Shown here piece after piece: positions 6,289-9,587 of a stretch of 9,587 nucleotides of DNA (within the stretch, counting starts at the first letter, position 1; each line of letters begins with the position of its first letter). The position numbers and the translations under genes were made by a program. The notes under the pieces were generated by a model. The model made no database searches, was not told the DNA's origin, and saw nothing but the letters and a program-made list of their open reading frames with translations. This DNA is from Acidobacteriota bacterium. Its GTDB lineage: Bacteria; Acidobacteriota; Terriglobia; UBA7540. The stretch spans positions 1 through 9,587 of the forward strand of contig PLWR01000385.1 in the NCBI GenBank assembly GCA_003165615.1, in the 5' to 3' direction.

Positions 6289-9069
6289 ATGGCTCATTTC
6301 ATAAAACGATTCAACGGCAGCGCACCGACAATGCTGGCAATCATCCTCGCGCTGATCGTCACTGTGAACCTGCGCGGGCAAGCATCGATCTCTGACCTGC
6401 GGCCGGCAGCCTTGCGTTGTGAGTACCTCGTAAACCCTTTGGGGATTGACAGCCGGCGGCCCCGCCTCCAGTGGGTGTTGGAATCACAACCCGGCGAGCG
6501 GGGTAAAAGGCAAACGGCTTATCAAATCCTGGCCGCCACCAGTGAAGCCGCTCTGCGCGCGGGAAAAGGCGATCTCTGGAACAGTGGCAAAGTGGATTCG
6601 AATCAAACGGCCCAGATTCCCTTTGGCGGAAAGCCCTTGCCCTCCCGCCTGCGCTGCTGGTGGAAAGTGCGTGTATGGGACGAGCACGGGAAACCGTCGG
6701 TCTGGAGCGAACCCGCCTATTGGTCCATGGGATTGCTCACCCCCGACGATTGGCAAGGGGGATGGATCGGCGGTGACGTCGGCATGGATGATCCCCACGC
6801 CGTTTACCTGCGCCGCTTGATGAAGCTCTCCCAACGCCCCACACGCGCCACCGCCCACATCTGCGGCCTGGGTTATTACGAACTTTACCTGAACGGCAAG
6901 CGCGTGGGCGACCACGTCCTCGATCCGGCGTTCACCGACTTTGACCGGCGAGTGATGTACGTCACCTACGACGTAAGCGGCCAACTGCTGGCCGGTGCGA
7001 ATGCCGTGGGCGTGGTTCTGGGTAACGGCTGGTTCCATCCCATCACGCCCGATCTCTTCGGGTTTGAGAAAGCGCCCTGGCGGCAGCCGCCCCGGCTGCT
7101 GATCAACATTGATCTGGAATACGCCGACGGCACCCGCGAGACCATCGCTTCCGACCCCTCGTGGAAATGGTCCACCGGGCCTCTGGTGTTTAACTGCGTC
7201 CGCGCCGGTGAGACTTACGACGCCGGGCTCGAGATGCCGCGGTGGAACGAGCCCCGCTACGATGATTCATCGTGGAAGCCCGCCCTGCAAGTGGCGCCGC
7301 CGAGAGGGCGATTGAGCGCGCAAATGGAGCCCCCCATGCGCGTCACCGAAACCCGCAAACCCGTCAAGCTGAGTGAGCCCAAACCGGGAGTTTATCTCTT
7401 CGACCTCGGGGTTATCCTGACCGGCTGGGTCCGCTTTGAGGCGCACGGAGACCCGCGGCAGAGGATCACGCTTGATTACAACGAGGTGCTGAACCCGGAC
7501 GGCACGCTGGATACGACATATTCCAACACCCACACCTATGGCCGATTTCAGAAGGATGAACTCATCCTTGACCAGCATGGCAACGGCGTGATTGAGCCGC
7601 GCTTCACCTATCACGGATTCCGCTATGTGCAAGTATCCGGGCTGAAACATAAGCCGGAGCTGGCGAGTCTAGCGGCGCGCGACGTACACACGGATTGGGA
7701 ATCCGCCGGGGATTTTTCCTGTTCCAATCCCCAGATCAATAATCTGGAAAAGGCCGTGCGCCGCACCCTCAGCAACTCTGCCCACAGCATTCCCGGCGAA
7801 GAGCCCACCCGCGAAAAAATGGGTTGGACCCAGGACGGTCAAAACACAATGGAAGCGGCCGTCTACAACTTCCGCGCCGCTCCGGTCTACACCCAGTATT
7901 TGTTCAACATGATCGACGCGCAGGAAGCGAGCGGCCATATTCCGCCGATTGCTCCCACCAATGGCTGGGGACGCACCCGCGCGGACGGCACGGCGCCCCT
8001 GTTCTCTGATCCGTGGTGGGGAGGCACGCTTCCCTACGTCGCCTGGAAGCTGTATGAGTATTACGGCGACCAGCGCGTTCTGGAAGAAGCTTACCAACCG
8101 ATGAAACGCTGGGTGGACTACTTGAGCAGTACCGCCAAGGACCACCTGGTTGACTGGTCGCTGGGCGATTGGTTGGAAATCGGCGCCCGGCCCACGGTGA
8201 CCGACCACAGCCTTCCCAAGCGCTCGCCGATCATCCAGACCACGACGGCGGGCTATTATTACGCCACCATGGCCGTGGTCCGAGCCGCCGAACTGCTGGG
8301 GGAAGCAGATGACGCGCGCAAATACCGGCAATTGGCAGAGCAGATCAAAACCAGTTTCAACCAGCATTTCTTTGACCCGCAGACCGGGCTCTACGCGCGG
8401 GATTCGCAAACCAGCCAGGTGCTTCCCCTCTATCTCGACATGGTTCCCGACGGCAAGCGCGACCTGGTGCTCGCACGGCTGATTGAGAACCTGCATCAGC
8501 GCAAGGATCACTTGACGACGGGCTTTGTCGGCGTCATGCCCATGCTCCACGGCCTGCCCGACTGGGGCTATGAAGATCTGGGTTACACCGTCGCCATGCA
8601 GCAGGACGTGCCGGGCTTTCTCCAGATGATCGCGGATGGGTACAGCACGATGGGTGAGTCGCTCGAAGGCAACTCGGGTTCACGCCATCATCCCTTCGGC
8701 GCCTGCATTGGTTCATATCTGTTCCGGGAGATTGCGGGCATCCGCACCGATCCATCGGGACCGGGATTTGAGAAGATCGTCATCCGGCCAGTGCGCGGAA
8801 ATCTGACCTGGGCCCGGGCGCGATATGATTCCATTCGCGGACCGATTACGAGCGACTGGAAGCGCACAGCGAACCGCTTCGAAATCCGCGTGAGCATCCC
8901 TCCGAACACGACGGCCACCGTCTATCTGCCCGCCAAGAGCTCCCAGGTGATCACCGAAAGCGGAAAGCCTCTCGCCCAGGCGCAAGGCGCGAAGTTTCTG
9001 CGCATCGATGGCAATCAGGCCCTGGTGGCCATCGATTCCGGCGAATACGCGTTCGTAGTGCAACCGTAA
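6289..9069 (+). CDS. Secreted alpha-L-rhamnosidase, GH78
   Basis: An exported family GH78 enzyme that removes terminal alpha-L-rhamnose from rhamnogalacturonan side groups or plant glycosides, with inversion. It has 926 residues, a normal full length. Domains in order: signal peptide (hydrophobic TMLAIILALIVTV, 14-26, cleavage near RGQA-S); an N-terminal beta-domain starting LRCEYLVNPLGID (42-54) with CWWKVRVWDE; a rhamnosidase N domain with GLGYYELYLNGKRVGD (193-208) and GVVLGNGWF (241-249); a concanavalin-like domain from VYLFDLGVILTGWVRF (368-383) to YHGFRYVQV; and the (alpha/alpha)6 catalytic barrel. The barrel carries EEPTREKMGWTQDGQ (504-518), with acidic Glu509 and Asp516 matching the family's ERxGWTxD cluster, then WSLGDWLE (623-630) and TMGESLEG..SRHHPFG (787-804), where Glu790 is the likely catalytic base. 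A C-terminal beta-sandwich follows. AAAGGA lies 12 bases before the ATG. No truncation was seen. Confidence 0.95.
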   Translation: MAHFIKRFNGSAPTMLAIILALIVTVNLRGQASISDLRPAALRCEYLVNPLGIDSRRPRLQWVLESQPGERGKRQTAYQILAATSEAALRAGKGDLWNSGKVDSNQTAQIPFGGKPLPSRLRCWWKVRVWDEHGKPSVWSEPAYWSMGLLTPDDWQGGWIGGDVGMDDPHAVYLRRLMKLSQRPTRATAHICGLGYYELYLNGKRVGDHVLDPAFTDFDRRVMYVTYDVSGQLLAGANAVGVVLGNGWFHPITPDLFGFEKAPWRQPPRLLINIDLEYADGTRETIASDPSWKWSTGPLVFNCVRAGETYDAGLEMPRWNEPRYDDSSWKPALQVAPPRGRLSAQMEPPMRVTETRKPVKLSEPKPGVYLFDLGVILTGWVRFEAHGDPRQRITLDYNEVLNPDGTLDTTYSNTHTYGRFQKDELILDQHGNGVIEPRFTYHGFRYVQVSGLKHKPELASLAARDVHTDWESAGDFSCSNPQINNLEKAVRRTLSNSAHSIPGEEPTREKMGWTQDGQNTMEAAVYNFRAAPVYTQYLFNMIDAQEASGHIPPIAPTNGWGRTRADGTAPLFSDPWWGGTLPYVAWKLYEYYGDQRVLEEAYQPMKRWVDYLSSTAKDHLVDWSLGDWLEIGARPTVTDHSLPKRSPIIQTTTAGYYYATMAVVRAAELLGEADDARKYRQLAEQIKTSFNQHFFDPQTGLYARDSQTSQVLPLYLDMVPDGKRDLVLARLIENLHQRKDHLTTGFVGVMPMLHGLPDWGYEDLGYTVAMQQDVPGFLQMIADGYSTMGESLEGNSGSRHHPFGACIGSYLFREIAGIRTDPSGPGFEKIVIRPVRGNLTWARARYDSIRGPITSDWKRTANRFEIRVSIPPNTTATVYLPAKSSQVITESGKPLAQAQGAKFLRIDGNQALVAIDSGEYAFVVQP

Positions 9070-9121
9070 GCAGGCGGGCGGCGCGGGGCTGAGGATTTCC
9101 AAGGGGATCGTCGCAAATATA

Positions 9122-9164
9122 GTGTAGCGCGACCTGTTTTGCAGGTCCGCGGTTCTTCCCGCCC
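9122..9164. repeat. Hairpin repeat, copy C (shortened)
   Basis: The third copy of the element at 260-320 and 884-944, in the same orientation on the plus strand. It covers the GTGTAGC start, the hairpin GACCTG-TTTT-GCAGGTC and the tail CGCGGTTCTTCC. It has lost one G at the stem base and diverges after the tail, so the CCATCAC..GAAAAGCCGC part is missing. It begins 53 bases after the rhamnosidase stop codon, a similar place to copy B at the end of the hydrolase gene. Confidence 0.7.
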
Positions 9165-9210
9165 GGGCTCGCCAAGCTCGCCGTCCCGCGTCAGTCTGAG
9201 GGTGGGATCA

Positions 9211-9228
9211 GAGTGATTATCATCACTC
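9211..9228. promoter_or_regulatory. Perfect 7-bp inverted repeat upstream of glgC
   Basis: GAGTGAT-TATC-ATCACTC is a perfect inverted repeat with a 4-base centre, lying 50 bases before the likely -35 box of glgC and 141 bases after the rhamnosidase stop. CGAAAAA follows it. It could be a regulator site for glgC or a weak transcript-end hairpin for the rhamnosidase gene; the sequence does not decide. Confidence 0.3.
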
Positions 9229-9278
9229 GAAAAAGCCGGTGTTCCACGTTTCCCTCGCACAAATCACTCATAAATTCA

Positions 9279-9309
9279 TTGCCCCCGCGAGGTTTGGCTC
9301 TGATAGAAT
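9279..9309 (+). promoter_or_regulatory. Likely promoter of glgC (extended -10)
   Basis: TGATAGAAT (9301-9309) fits the extended -10 form TG-n-TATAAT with one mismatch. A possible -35 box, TTGCCC (9279-9284), lies 19 bases upstream of TAGAAT, a little far, which an extended -10 can tolerate. The -10 box ends 30 bases before the glgC ATG, and AGGAG (9329-9333) lies 6 bases before the ATG. Confidence 0.45.
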
Positions 9310-9339
9310 CCGGCAGGACAACGGTCTCAGGAGCCCTGG

Positions 9340-9587
9340 ATGACGAAGAAAAAGATTGCCGAACCAGAACCCATCCTCGGCGTGGAAGGACACTTCCACG
9401 TCCGCGTGTTAGGCATCGTACTCGCCGGCGGCAAGGGAACGCGGCTCTACCCTCTCACTCAGGAACGCGCCAAGCCCGCGGTTCCGTTCGGAGGCAAATA
9501 CCGGAAAATCGATTATGTCCTCAGCAATATCATCAACTCCGGAATCAACTCGATTTACGTGCTCACCCAATTCCGCAGCCAGTCGCT
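9340..9587 (+). CDS. glgC: Glucose-1-phosphate adenylyltransferase, N-terminal part
   Basis: The start of ADP-glucose pyrophosphorylase, which makes ADP-glucose from ATP and glucose-1-phosphate, the committed step of bacterial glycogen synthesis in the cytoplasm. Eighty-two codons are present before the window ends. Visible motifs are the nucleotidyltransferase loop [18 protein letters not shown] (23-40), the [17 protein letters not shown] stretch (43-59) typical of GlgC, and [18 protein letters not shown] (61-78). The start is supported by AGGAG 6 bases upstream and an extended -10 promoter. About 20 residues ([19 protein letters not shown]) precede the conserved domain, somewhat more than many GlgC proteins carry. 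The region is usually part of allosteric control in this family, but nothing more can be said from the fragment. The gene appears unrelated to the sugar-degradation genes. Confidence 0.9.
   Translation, partial: MTKKKIAEPEPILGVEGHFHVRVLGIVLAGGKGTRLYPLTQERAKPAVPFGGKYRKIDYVLSNIINSGINSIYVLTQFRSQS

Noticed and set aside
7669..8550. A 293-residue minus-strand frame inside the rhamnosidase gene
   Set aside because: It is antisense to conserved catalytic-domain sequence, has no ribosome site, and gives a low-information translation.

Overview
The window looks like a chromosomal segment of an environmental bacterium, most probably an Acidobacteriota (inference). The reasons are the moderately high GC of the genes, gene spacing filled with short palindromic repeats, and the style of its proteins: a secreted GH78 rhamnosidase, a GH28-type beta-helix enzyme, an SSS transporter and a membrane-anchored alpha/beta hydrolase. 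No rRNA or tRNA gene, CRISPR array, intact insertion sequence or phage gene was seen.

Layout. Positions 1-974 hold no convincing gene. They form a mosaic of short repeats: a tandem pair (2-71), a 12-bp inverted-repeat family (122-231), two copies of a hairpin repeat (260-320 and 884-944), a four-unit degenerate direct-repeat cluster in an AT-rich patch (353-607), a good promoter-like site on the minus strand (671-700) and a perfect 18-bp palindrome (759-776). An alpha/beta hydrolase follows on the minus strand (975-2018). A second repeat-rich gap (about 2022-2543) contains several GC-rich hairpins and a perfect 22-bp palindrome. Next come an SSS-family sodium/solute symporter on the plus strand (2544-4264), split by a one-base frameshift near 3305; a convergent gap; a secreted GH28-like beta-helix protein on the minus strand (4413-6026); a 262-bp divergent promoter region; a secreted GH78 alpha-L-rhamnosidase on the plus strand (6289-9069); a gap with a third copy of the hairpin repeat; and the first 82 codons of a glucose-1-phosphate adenylyltransferase (glgC) running off the right edge.

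How the genes may work together. The symporter, GH28-like enzyme and GH78 enzyme look like a small pectin/rhamnogalacturonan utilisation locus. GH28 members cut galacturonan or rhamnogalacturonan, GH78 removes terminal alpha-L-rhamnose, and an SSS carrier could bring the released sugar or uronate into the cell. The divergent GH28/GH78 pair could share control from one promoter region. No regulator, lyase, TonB-dependent receptor or cytoplasmic rhamnose/galacturonate catabolic gene is in view, so the substrate is inferred from the families only. The hydrolase and glgC look like unrelated neighbours.

The points most worth a second look are the frameshift in an otherwise well-conserved transporter, the GH28-like protein that keeps the catalytic aspartates but lacks the GHG and RIK motifs, and the unexplained four-unit repeat cluster with its upstream promoter-like site.
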